From the NCBI GenBank assembly GCA_037969395.1, contig JBBKXJ010000257.1, positions 1 to 64,000 on the forward strand: DNA of 64,000 bases, given 5' to 3'. This DNA comes from JBBKXJ01 sp037969395 (GTDB lineage Bacteria > Pseudomonadota > Gammaproteobacteria > Pseudomonadales > JAUIET01). The notes beneath the pieces were generated by a model. The model was not told the DNA's origin. It made no database searches and worked only from the letters and a program-made list of their open reading frames with translations. This document shows, piece by piece, positions 15,885 through 24,612 of the stretch (position 1 is its first letter; each line of letters opens with the position of its first letter). A program made the translations under genes and the position numbers.

Positions 15885-18170
15885 ATGGAAAAGGCTGAAC
15901 TCAAGACTTCACAGCCGAAGCACACTAATAAGTCAGCGGTTACTACTGCGGTGGCAGAAAAGACCGTCGAGTCGCCTGCTGCGCAGACGAATTCTGCGTC
16001 CGGCGAGCAGCCGGCGCACGCTGAAAAATTTGACCTCGATGCGCCGGAGCTGTATCTAAACCGTGAGCTGACCTGGCTGGAGTTCAATCGCCGGGTACTG
16101 CATATGGGTGCCAACGAGCAGACACCGCTGCTGGAGCGAGTCAAATTTCTCGCTATCATCAGCAACAATCTTGACGAATTTTTTATGAAACGCGTCGGCG
16201 GTTTAAAGCAGCAAATTGCCGCTGGCATCCGCACTCCTACTGTCGACGGTCGCACAGCGCAGGAACAGTTGGCGGCATGCCAGGCGACAGTACGCGATTT
16301 GCACGAGGAACAAAACCGTGTATTTCGCGAACTGCTGGGCTTGCTCGAAGCGCAGGATATTCGACTTACCCGTTACACCGATCTGCAACCGACAGAACAG
16401 GAGACGCTGCGCGCCCACTTTATAACCAATATTTTTCCATTGCTTACCCCATTGGCGATGGACCCGGGACATCCGTTTCCGTTCATCTCCAATCTCACTC
16501 TGAACTTACTGGTAACGCTGCGCTATCCCGGTGGCAGCAAAAACTACACAGCAAGGGTAAAAGTGCCGGTGTCGAAAGACGTTGCGCCGCGCTTTCTGCA
16601 AGTTGGCGACAGCCACACTTTCGTCACCCTTAACGACGTGATCACCGCTAACCTCGACCTGCTGTTTCCCGGCATGGAAATCGTGTCCTGCGAGCTGTTT
16701 CGGGTAACTCGCAACGCGATTGTGGAGGTTGAGGAAGAAGAGGCCGACGACTTGCTGGAAATGATCGAATCGGAACTGCGCGACCGCCACTTCGCCCCCA
16801 TTGTACGCCTGCAGGTTGAAACCGGTATGAGCCCGGAGCATCGCGGTATGCTCGCGGCCGAACTTGGCCTGAACGAAGACGCCGATGTGTTCGATGCCGA
16901 ATCATTGATGGCAATGCGCGATTTGTTCGAGATAGCCGAGCTGGACATTGCCGCGCTGCACGACGCGCCGCACACCCCCATCGACCATACTCGGCTGGCC
17001 CACGATTCGCGTAATATTTTTCACATCATAAGAGAACGCGGGGCGCTGCTGCTGCAGCATCCGTATGAGTCTTTCAGCAGCAGCGTGGAACGCTTTCTGC
17101 GTACCGCCAGCGAAGACCCCAAAGTGCTTGCTATCAAGATGACCTTGTACCGAACATCCGAGAAAAGCGACATTATTCAATCGCTGGTTGAGGCGGCGCG
17201 CAATGGCAAGCAGGTGGCGGTGCTGGTCGAATTAAAAGCCCGCTTCGACGAAGCCGCCAACATCCGCTGGGCACGGCGGCTGGAACGGGCCGGCATTCAT
17301 GTCACCTACGGTGTGATCGGCCTTAAAACCCACAGCAAAGTCATTCTGGTAGTACGCAAGGACTATAGCGGGCTGCAACGCTACGCCCACATTGGCACCG
17401 GTAATTACCATGTGGGCACCGCCAGTATGTACTGTGACCTGGGTATGCTGACTAACGATGCAGCTATTACGCAAGATCTGACCGAGCTGTTTAACTCCCT
17501 GACAGGCTACTCCCCTCCGCAGCGCTATCGCAAACTACTGACCGCCCCCTTCACCCTCAAAAAGGCATTGATAGAGAAAATCGACCGCGAGATCAAGCTG
17601 CACTCTGCGAATTCGCCTGGTCTTATCCAGCTAAAAATGAACGCGCTTGAGGATGTCGATATTACCAAAGCGCTGTATCGTGCTGCCGAGGCGGGAGTAC
17701 CGGTCGATCTTATCGTGCGCGACACCTGTCGACTGCGACCGGGTATTGCAGGCCTGACAGACAGCGTGCGAGTTATTAGCGTTGTCGGGCGTTTCCTCGA
17801 GCATGCACGCATCTACTATTTCAAAAATGACGGCGCTGAAGAATACTACATTGGCTCGGCCGACCTGATGAGCCGCAACCTGGAAAGCCGTGTGGAAGTG
17901 GTCGCCCCGGTGGAGAATGACAAGCTCCAACAAGAGCTGCGCTTAATACTCGATGTACAACTTTCCAGCCAAACTAACGTCTGGGAAATGCAGTCTGATG
18001 GCAGCTACAAGGAGCGCCATGCAGCCGAAGGTAAAAAATCGCTTAGCCCGCAGGAAACTTTCATCGAGCTGGCGCAAAAGCGGATGACGGCAGCGAGTAA
18101 ACATCGCCAGTCGAAACTGCGTAAGAAATTGCTTAGCCATTTTCACAATCGTCTGAAAAGCAGCAGCTAA
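15885..18170 (+). CDS. ppk: Polyphosphate kinase 1
   Basis: Ppk1 polymerises the gamma-phosphate of ATP into polyphosphate reversibly, in association with the membrane. The protein has 761 residues, longer than the usual 690-740 because of an N-terminal extension of about 48 residues rich in Ala, Glu and Ser before LYLNRELTWLEFNRRVL. His483 in GLKTHSKV and His640 in FLEHARIYYF are the two catalytic histidines of the phospholipase-D-like fold; their spacing of 157 residues equals that in E. coli Ppk (435 and 592). Arg-rich motifs RDTCRLRPGI and YIGSADLMSRNLESR are intact. The 3' end carries a short inverted repeat (CAGCAG/CTGCTG) with no T-run. Confidence 0.96.
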   Translation: MEKAELKTSQPKHTNKSAVTTAVAEKTVESPAAQTNSASGEQPAHAEKFDLDAPELYLNRELTWLEFNRRVLHMGANEQTPLLERVKFLAIISNNLDEFFMKRVGGLKQQIAAGIRTPTVDGRTAQEQLAACQATVRDLHEEQNRVFRELLGLLEAQDIRLTRYTDLQPTEQETLRAHFITNIFPLLTPLAMDPGHPFPFISNLTLNLLVTLRYPGGSKNYTARVKVPVSKDVAPRFLQVGDSHTFVTLNDVITANLDLLFPGMEIVSCELFRVTRNAIVEVEEEEADDLLEMIESELRDRHFAPIVRLQVETGMSPEHRGMLAAELGLNEDADVFDAESLMAMRDLFEIAELDIAALHDAPHTPIDHTRLAHDSRNIFHIIRERGALLLQHPYESFSSSVERFLRTASEDPKVLAIKMTLYRTSEKSDIIQSLVEAARNGKQVAVLVELKARFDEAANIRWARRLERAGIHVTYGVIGLKTHSKVILVVRKDYSGLQRYAHIGTGNYHVGTASMYCDLGMLTNDAAITQDLTELFNSLTGYSPPQRYRKLLTAPFTLKKALIEKIDREIKLHSANSPGLIQLKMNALEDVDITKALYRAAEAGVPVDLIVRDTCRLRPGIAGLTDSVRVISVVGRFLEHARIYYFKNDGAEEYYIGSADLMSRNLESRVEVVAPVENDKLQQELRLILDVQLSSQTNVWEMQSDGSYKERHAAEGKKSLSPQETFIELAQKRMTAASKHRQSKLRKKLLSHFHNRLKSSS

Positions 18171-18438
18171 CCGCTGCTGTTAGATGCCACAGCCAGATAA
18201 CAGCACGAGCTTTGCTCGCGATAACTATGCTGCGCCAACAAAGTTCACCGGTGTGGTAGCAACAGGCGAACAGGCCTGAGAGCAACAGCAGGACGACGAA
18301 CTCGCTGCTGTAGCTAGCTGGCATCGCTGGCTCGAATGCCTTGTACGATAGGGTTATAATAACTGGGCGACGCAGTTGCCCGAAATTTCCCTGGCGACTG
18401 CCCAACATGTCCCTTGCACCAGCATGCCTCAGGCATTA

Positions 18439-20079
18439 ATGAAATCGACAATAATGGCAACAGTCTCTGCGGCACGACGTGCAAAGCAAACAGTCTCAAC
18501 AGAATTTTTAATTCCCGGCCAGCTCAGCGCCGATCAGATACTGGCGCAGCTGGTACAACACGTTCGCCTGAGCGCCGAGCCGGCACGCACCGTACGCCGC
18601 ACCTTTTACGATACCTTTGATTGGCGGCTGTATGCTAACGACGTCATTATTGAAGATCGGCAAGACGGTAAACAACGAACACTGCTGTGGCATAGCCTCA
18701 GTATTGGCAATAAAGGTAACAACGGTGGGCAGACTGTCTCTGCTGCTCCGCTTCGATTTGCAAAAGATTTGCCCGCCAGCCAATTTCGCGACCGGCTTGA
18801 AGCGATAATCGAAATGCGCGAGCTGATGCCGCTACTGCAGATTACCGCGCAAGTGCGCTGGCTGCGAGTGCTGGACAAAATCGACAAAACAGTCGCGCGC
18901 CTGGTGATTGAAACAAGTACCGTTCGCCGCCGTCAGGGTAGCAAAGCTCACCCGTTGCCCGACCGAGTCGTCGTCATGCCGGTGAAGGGCTACCAGAAAC
19001 CGAGCGTAAAAATAGTATCTCTGCTGGCAGCGATGGATCTCGCAACCACTAGCGAAGACGTCGTGTTAACGTCGCTCGCACTGGTCGGCCACACGCCTGG
19101 CGATTATTCCTCAAGGCTTGACCTGCAACTGGACCCGTCAATGCGCTCTGATCAGGCAGTGCGCAACATAATGCAGCGCCTGCTGGATGTTATGCTCGCC
19201 AATGAGAACGGCACGCGGAAAGGAACCGACACGGAATTTCTGCACGATTTTCGGGTGGCAATACGTCGCACCCGGTCCGCACTGAGTCAGATAAAGGGCG
19301 TGATGCCGGAGCGCACGCTTAATCGCTACAAACAGGAATTCGCCTGGCTGGGCCAGGTCACCAGCCCGCTACGCGACCTTGACGTATACCTGCTCAGTTT
19401 TGATGACTATCGCGACAGCCTGCCAGAATCAGAGCGCGCCAATATAGAGCCGCTGCGAGATTTTCTTTTGCGCCAACAGCAACGCGAGCACAACGCGCTG
19501 AAGAAATCGCTGGGGTCAGCCCGCTATCGTCGCCTGATGCAGGACTGGCGCAAATTTCTCAAGCAATCGGTGAACAAAAACTCCACGCTGAAAAACGGCA
19601 GCCGGCCTATCTTCGACCTCGCCCGGGAACGCATCTGGAAAACATATCGACGCGTCATCAGGGAAGGGGAAGCAATTGACGCCGGCAGTCCGGCTGAGGC
19701 GTTGCACGATCTGCGCAAAAACTGTAAAAAATTGCGCTATTTAATCGAGTTTTTTCAAAGCCTGTTTGCTGCGAAGAAAATAAAGACGCTACTAAAAACG
19801 CTTAAATCTCTGCAAGAGAACCTGGGCGATTTTCAGGACTACGAGGTGCAGGTGACGACATTAAAACAATTCAGCCAACGCATGGTGGCGGAGGAGGCAG
19901 CGCCTACCGAAACGCTGCTGGCGATGGGCATGCTGATTGAAGGACTGGAACGGCGCCAACAGCAGGCTCGGGATGAATTCAGTGATCGCTTCAAGCAGTT
20001 TGCACAGGCAGACAACCGTGCGCGCTTCCAAAATCTGTTTGCGCTACCTGCGGTTATAAATAAGGATGGCAAGGCGTGA
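18439..20079 (+). CDS. CYTH-like/CHAD domain protein, probable polyphosphate binder
   Basis: About 546 residues from ATG 18439, which has AGG five bases upstream; in-frame starts at 18376 (TTG), 18424 and 18454 are also possible. The N-terminal half has a degenerate CYTH (triphosphate tunnel) fold: TEFLIPGQ stands where the ExExK signature should be, and YDTFDWRLYANDVII follows. Catalysis is therefore doubtful. The C-terminal half is a CHAD domain, with FLHDFRVAIRRTRSAL and LHDLRKNCKKLRYLIEFF, the paired His/Arg/Lys helices known to bind polyphosphate and, in Ralstonia, to target proteins to polyphosphate granules. It follows ppk1 and overlaps the ParA gene by four bases. Confidence 0.85.
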   Translation: MKSTIMATVSAARRAKQTVSTEFLIPGQLSADQILAQLVQHVRLSAEPARTVRRTFYDTFDWRLYANDVIIEDRQDGKQRTLLWHSLSIGNKGNNGGQTVSAAPLRFAKDLPASQFRDRLEAIIEMRELMPLLQITAQVRWLRVLDKIDKTVARLVIETSTVRRRQGSKAHPLPDRVVVMPVKGYQKPSVKIVSLLAAMDLATTSEDVVLTSLALVGHTPGDYSSRLDLQLDPSMRSDQAVRNIMQRLLDVMLANENGTRKGTDTEFLHDFRVAIRRTRSALSQIKGVMPERTLNRYKQEFAWLGQVTSPLRDLDVYLLSFDDYRDSLPESERANIEPLRDFLLRQQQREHNALKKSLGSARYRRLMQDWRKFLKQSVNKNSTLKNGSRPIFDLARERIWKTYRRVIREGEAIDAGSPAEALHDLRKNCKKLRYLIEFFQSLFAAKKIKTLLKTLKSLQENLGDFQDYEVQVTTLKQFSQRMVAEEAAPTETLLAMGMLIEGLERRQQQARDEFSDRFKQFAQADNRARFQNLFALPAVINKDGKA

Positions 20080-20822
20080 AAGTCATTGCCGCGTACAACA
20101 TTAAAGGTGGGGTCGGTAAAACGGCTACTGCCGTTAACCTTGCCTATCAGGCCGCGCGCGAAGGCGCCGCGACTTTAGTATGGGATCTTGACCCACAGGG
20201 CGCGGCCAGTTATTACTTTCGCATCAAGCCTAAAATCAAAGGTGGCGGCAAACGGCTGGTACGCGGCCAGCGCGACCTGGATGATTTCATCCTCGGTACT
20301 GACTTCGAATGCCTCGACCTGCTGCCGGCAGATTTTTCCTATCGCAATATGGATATCTTCCTTGAGCACAGTGAAAAACCGGCGCGTCAACTGCGCAGAC
20401 TATTGCGACCATTTGAAGATGAGTACGACTACGTGTTTCTCGACTGCCCGCCGAGTATCTCGCTAACCTCAGAGAACGTGTTCGTCGCCGCCGATGCGTT
20501 GTTGCTGCCGACTATACCGACCACCTTGTCGCTGCGCACTTTTAAGCAGGTGGATAAGTTCTTCAAACAGGAACAGCTTGATACCATCAAGTTACTGCCT
20601 TTTTTCAATATGGTTGATCGGCGCAAACAGCTGCACCGCTCGATTATCGACGCGCCGCCAGACCAGTTGACTGGCCTGCTGCAAACACACATTCCCTACA
20701 GCAGTGAGGTAGAGCGCATGGGCGTACATAGAGCGCCCGTGGGTGAGTTTGCGCCTCGCAGTCGACCTGAGTTGTGTTACCAGGCGCTGTGGCAAGAGGT
20801 CAAGAAAAAAGTGGCCAAATAG
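20076..20822 (+). CDS. ParA/MinD-family ATPase coupled to the CHAD gene
   Basis: A 248-residue ParA-type ATPase. The deviant Walker A is KGGVGKT with signature Lys10 and catalytic Lys15; Walker A' is DLDPQG at 37-42; Walker B is DYVFLDCPPS. It starts at GTG 20076, overlapping the CHAD stop as GTGA, which implies translational coupling. There is no N-terminal DNA-binding domain, no ParB gene and no parS-like repeat nearby, so it is not the chromosome partition pair. Orphan ParA proteins with a cargo adaptor position carboxysomes, chemosensory arrays or storage granules. A polyphosphate granule is the obvious cargo here, but that is inference. Confidence 0.88.
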   Translation: MKVIAAYNIKGGVGKTATAVNLAYQAAREGAATLVWDLDPQGAASYYFRIKPKIKGGGKRLVRGQRDLDDFILGTDFECLDLLPADFSYRNMDIFLEHSEKPARQLRRLLRPFEDEYDYVFLDCPPSISLTSENVFVAADALLLPTIPTTLSLRTFKQVDKFFKQEQLDTIKLLPFFNMVDRRKQLHRSIIDAPPDQLTGLLQTHIPYSSEVERMGVHRAPVGEFAPRSRPELCYQALWQEVKKKVAK

Positions 20823-20870
20823 ATCAGCACTAAGTTTTTACAATCTAACATTAAACTGGTATTTTGCGGA

Positions 20871-21524
20871 ATGCGTGCAATTATAACCAGACACTATAAA
20901 ACCATTCAAAACGCCGCCGACGAAATCATGGGTTGGGGCGACGCACCGCGTCACCGCGGCTGGCGCGGCGACGTTGACTTCGTTGAATCACGCTTTCAGC
21001 GACGCGGCTGGATATTCGACGCCGTGTATTCAAGCGATCTGGAACGGGCGCGACAAACGGCGCTGTTTTACGCCCAGCGCCGTGATATAGGCGTTGTTCA
21101 CAGCTCTGTCGCGCTCAACGAGGTTAATTACGGCAAGCTGTACAAAAAGAAAAAGAAGTGGGTCGCCGAAAACTACCCAAAGCATAAAAAAGACCCTGAC
21201 CTGGTCTATCCGGAAGGCGAAAGTTTTCGCCAGATGCAAACACGCAGCGTGCAATTTATTACTGACATGACCAGGATTCACCCGCATGATACTGTGTTAA
21301 TTGTCGTGCACGCCGGTGTGATACGCGGCCTCGTCAGCCATTTTTTAAAGCTTGATTATGCCGACCATTTGCAACACAAAATATCGCATCGCTACATTGG
21401 CAAGTTTATATTCGATGGTAGCGACTGCATCCGCTACAACGAAAAGGGCGAGCGCTCCGGCTTTGTGACCGACCGGATAATCAAGTTACCTGTTGATATA
21501 CCGACCTCAAGCACTGGCAAGTAG
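20871..21524 (+). CDS. Histidine phosphatase (phosphoglycerate-mutase-like) protein
   Basis: A 217-residue member of the histidine phosphatase superfamily. The N-terminal motif is TRHYKT in place of the usual RHGxT, keeping the catalytic His but replacing the Gly. SSDLERARQTA gives the second Arg, EVNYGKL the acidic motif, and VVHAGVIRGL the distal catalytic His. An unusual insertion of about 20 residues after the RH motif (DEIMGWGDAPRHRGWRGD) and a Lys-rich stretch KLYKKKKKWVAENYPKHKK stand out; the latter could contact a polyanion such as polyphosphate. It starts about 50 bases after the ParA gene and is probably in the same transcript. The substrate is unknown. Confidence 0.82.
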   Translation: MRAIITRHYKTIQNAADEIMGWGDAPRHRGWRGDVDFVESRFQRRGWIFDAVYSSDLERARQTALFYAQRRDIGVVHSSVALNEVNYGKLYKKKKKWVAENYPKHKKDPDLVYPEGESFRQMQTRSVQFITDMTRIHPHDTVLIVVHAGVIRGLVSHFLKLDYADHLQHKISHRYIGKFIFDGSDCIRYNEKGERSGFVTDRIIKLPVDIPTSSTGK

Positions 21525-21527
21525 AAG

Positions 21528-23093
21528 TTACTTCTTCGCCAGCGCCGCTTCCAGCCCCTCACAAAGCGTCTTCAGTACTTTTATTCTGGCGTACGGTTTA
21601 TCGTTGCCTTCAACCAGTATCCACGGCGCCTGGCGCGTGCTGGTGTGTTCGATAATATCGTTGACCGCCAGTTCGTACTGATCCCAACTTTCCCGGTTGC
21701 GCCAGTCTTCGTCGGTAATTTTCCAACGCTTGTGCGGTATTTTCTCGCGCGCTTGAAAGCGCGTCAGCTGTTCGTCCTTGCTAACATGAAGCCAGTATTT
21801 AACCAACAGCAGGCCGTGATCAGTAAGCTGCTGTTCGAAGTCGTTAATTTCCGCATAAGCCCGACGCCACTCCCGCTCAGAGGCAAAGCCTTCGATTCGC
21901 TCAACAAGAACGCGCCCGTACCAACTGCGATCAAAGATATGAAACCTGCCGTCTTTTGACAGTTGGCGCCAAAATCGCCAGAGGTAATGCTGCGCCAGCT
22001 CTTCGTCGCTAGGCGCAGCAAACGGGGTGACTCGGAACTGACGTGCGTCAAGTGCCGCTGTAATACGCCGTATAGCGCCACCCTTACCCGCCGCATCGGG
22101 CCCCTCGAACACGATGACAGCCCCCTTTTTCTGTGCCAGCGCGGCACGCGACAGCAGATTGAGCTTTGCCTGGTACTCTTGCAGCTGCTTTTTATAATCT
22201 TTTTTCGGTAGCTTGAGCGTCATATCCAACGCCGATAGCACTGTGGTTCCCAGCGTCGCGGTCTCGATTATGGCCGCATCGCTGCTGTCGTCTGCATCGC
22301 TGTCTGCTGCCGGTGACTGAGCCGAATTCGTAAGTCGTGCGCTGGACTGTAATTCGACCGCGACTTTTTGCTTTTCGCGCACTGTTTCGATATGTCTGCG
22401 TATCGCGTCACGAATGGTCGTGCCAACAGTCAAACTGCGATAGTACGGGTCCACCCCCTCGACGGTAACCCAGGGCGCAGAACCCTTGCCGGTACGCATA
22501 ATAATTCGCTCCGCAGCTTCTTCGAAGCGATCATAGTTTTCGGAGTTTTTCCAATCCTGTTTAGTGACGCGCCAGCTCGTTAACGGATTTTTTGCGAGCT
22601 TTGTGAGGCGACGTTTTTGCGCCTCGCTGCTCATATGCATCCAGAATTTCAGAATGAGCGTGCCATCGTCGGCCAGCAGTTTTTCGAAGCTAATAATGCG
22701 GTCGAGCGCCTTGTCAAAACCGGGCTCGTCGATCTTTCTGTACGCCCGCTCCAGCAGCGGCTGTGAATACCAGGCACTTAAAAACAGGCCAATTTGCCCG
22801 CGCGGCGGCAGGTCACGCCAAAAGCGCCAATACTGCGGCAACGCCTGTTCCTCTTTGGTGGGCGTTGTATAGGCCTGGGTGAATAGCCAGCGGGGGTCCA
22901 TCCACTCGTTCAGTACGTTAACGGTTTCGCCTTTGCCGCCGCCATCCACGCCACCAAATAAAATGACGACCGAGAACTTACCAAGCTCGCGCAATTGGCG
23001 CTGTACCTCCAACAACTCCTGACGCAGTAATGGCTCGTGTTGTTTGTAAGCAGATTTCGAAACAGATTGACCCAGCTCTGCGGTTTTGAACAT
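21528..23093 (-). CDS. pap: Polyphosphate:AMP phosphotransferase (two-domain PPK2, class II)
   Basis: A 521-residue fusion of two PPK2 domains, the hallmark of class II enzymes that make ADP from AMP and polyphosphate. The C-terminal domain is the catalytic one, with Walker A EGPDAAGKGG at 330-339 and Walker B FDRSWYG at 387-393. The N-terminal domain keeps GGVDGGGKG at 47-55, but FLSAWYS at 104-110 lacks the Asp-Arg pair, as expected for the inactive half. The start MFKTAEL at 23093 has GAGGA upstream and matches the family N-terminus. It converges on the histidine phosphatase gene with three bases between stops and diverges from the kinase-like gene. Confidence 0.93.
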   Translation of the reverse strand: MFKTAELGQSVSKSAYKQHEPLLRQELLEVQRQLRELGKFSVVILFGGVDGGGKGETVNVLNEWMDPRWLFTQAYTTPTKEEQALPQYWRFWRDLPPRGQIGLFLSAWYSQPLLERAYRKIDEPGFDKALDRIISFEKLLADDGTLILKFWMHMSSEAQKRRLTKLAKNPLTSWRVTKQDWKNSENYDRFEEAAERIIMRTGKGSAPWVTVEGVDPYYRSLTVGTTIRDAIRRHIETVREKQKVAVELQSSARLTNSAQSPAADSDADDSSDAAIIETATLGTTVLSALDMTLKLPKKDYKKQLQEYQAKLNLLSRAALAQKKGAVIVFEGPDAAGKGGAIRRITAALDARQFRVTPFAAPSDEELAQHYLWRFWRQLSKDGRFHIFDRSWYGRVLVERIEGFASEREWRRAYAEINDFEQQLTDHGLLLVKYWLHVSKDEQLTRFQAREKIPHKRWKITDEDWRNRESWDQYELAVNDIIEHTSTRQAPWILVEGNDKPYARIKVLKTLCEGLEAALAKK

Positions 23094-23369
23094 AGTTTGC
23101 TGTCCTCGCAAATGGCACGCTATGGACTTAACAGTCACACTGGAGTTAAGGCATTCACTCAAGCGCGTTTGCCTGCTTCCCGGTACGAAAATTTGAAACT
23201 TGATTGTTTCCAGAAAGTCTCACGGTCTCCAACAAATGTATACTATACGTTGGTCCAGATTGTAGCAGCGCAGCAAACTGGGAGACGATCATCAGACCAC
23301 GGCAACTGCACCTGCTATTCTATTTACGGGCAAGAGGTTAAAGCGAACTATCCGCGAACAGAGGGATGC

Positions 23370-24587
23370 ATGGCAAAAATACTGGTTGAAGACAGGGATG
23401 AGCAAACCAAAGTACCTTTTTTACGCGGCATTCTGACCCGCTCGCTGCAGGATGCAGGCCTGTCTTTCGAGGCTGCTTTCGATCTCGCAACCGAAGTTCG
23501 CAACGATCTTGGCAATAAATCGCAGATCACCACGGACGACTTGCACAGCCTGATCGTTAAGCGGCTCAGGTCGGACAAAAAGAACGATATTGTCGTCCGC
23601 TATCAACAATCGAATTTGCCACGCACGGTTCAGGTGGAACAGCGCGACGGCCAGATGCGGCCTTTTTCAAGATTGCAATATCAAAACGACCTGGAGACTA
23701 TTGGCCTCGAAAGCACCGAGGCAATACGCTTTGTCGACACCTTGCACAAGCACCTGACTAATCGAAACATCGAGCAGCTGACATCTACGCGGCTGGCGAT
23801 GTTGACCTACCGTTATCTTCGACAGTCACGCGACCTGGGGCCGGCAGTAGCCAAGCGTTGGCTGGTTTGGCGTGATTTCGTCAACAGTGGTCGCGCTTTG
23901 ATTTTCCTCATCGGCGGTACCGCCGGCTGCGGTAAAAGCTCGATCGCCACCACCCTGGCCAGCCGCCTTGATATAGTGCGCACTCAGTCAACTGACATGC
24001 TACGTGAAGTGATGCGTACCATGCTGCCAGAGCAACTGCTGCCAATATTGCACAAGTCATCTTTCACCGCCTGGCAGGCCTTACCGGGCGCGCTGCAAAG
24101 CAAACGCGTGGTGCCGGAGTCTTTGCTTATCAGCGGCTATCGTGGCCAGGCTGACCTGCTTACCCTGGCACTTGAAGCGGTGATAGCACGCACCCTGCGG
24201 GAGAATGTATCACTGGTCGTTGAAGGTGTGCATATTCAACCCTCTATGGTGGAGCAACTACGGTCGGATGAAGACGCAACGGTGATACCCATAATGCTGG
24301 CCGTGTTAAAACGCAAAGCGTTGCAACAGCGATTGCAGGGCCGCGGCGCGCAGGTGCGGCGCCGCCGTGCCGCGCGTTATCTGCAATCGTTCGATGAAAT
24401 CTGGCGGCTACAGTCGTATCTTTTGTCTGAAGCTGATCGCGCTAATATTCCCATTGTCTCTAACGACGACAGAGACAAAGTATTTCGTGAGATTATGCGC
24501 CTCACCATTAATACCCTGGCGGAAAGTTTCGATAGCACGGCAGAGGTCGTGTTTAATTCGGATGCAACTGAACCAACAAAGCAATAG
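23370..24587 (+). CDS. 2-phosphoglycerate-kinase-like protein with ATP-cone-like N-terminal region
   Basis: A 405-residue protein; ATG 23370 follows GAGGGA, and the long open frame to the left overlaps the divergent pap gene and is ignored. Residues 1-75 resemble an ATP-cone (VEDRDEQTKVPFLRG, then LTRSLQDAGLS). Residues 88-152 look like a second, diverged copy (VEQRDGQMRPFSR, then LETIGLEST). A P-loop GGTAGCGKSS at 182-191 begins the kinase domain. The whole resembles archaeal 2-phosphoglycerate kinase, which makes 2,3-bisphosphoglycerate toward cyclic 2,3-bisphosphoglycerate. In bacteria the role is not established; its place at the end of the polyphosphate cluster is suggestive. Confidence 0.75.
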   Translation: MAKILVEDRDEQTKVPFLRGILTRSLQDAGLSFEAAFDLATEVRNDLGNKSQITTDDLHSLIVKRLRSDKKNDIVVRYQQSNLPRTVQVEQRDGQMRPFSRLQYQNDLETIGLESTEAIRFVDTLHKHLTNRNIEQLTSTRLAMLTYRYLRQSRDLGPAVAKRWLVWRDFVNSGRALIFLIGGTAGCGKSSIATTLASRLDIVRTQSTDMLREVMRTMLPEQLLPILHKSSFTAWQALPGALQSKRVVPESLLISGYRGQADLLTLALEAVIARTLRENVSLVVEGVHIQPSMVEQLRSDEDATVIPIMLAVLKRKALQQRLQGRGAQVRRRRAARYLQSFDEIWRLQSYLLSEADRANIPIVSNDDRDKVFREIMRLTINTLAESFDSTAEVVFNSDATEPTKQ

Positions 24588-24612
24588 CCAGTCACACTGA
24601 GCAAGCGATGCT

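Noticed and set aside
20076..20822. Chromosome or plasmid partition gene parA
   Set aside because: No parB, no parS-like repeats and no replication genes nearby; it is coupled to a CHAD gene instead.
23037..23369. N-terminal extension of the 2-phosphoglycerate-kinase-like protein
   Set aside because: It overlaps the start of the divergent pap gene and lacks a good ribosome-binding site, while ATG 23370 has GAGGGA and starts the ATP-cone-like region.
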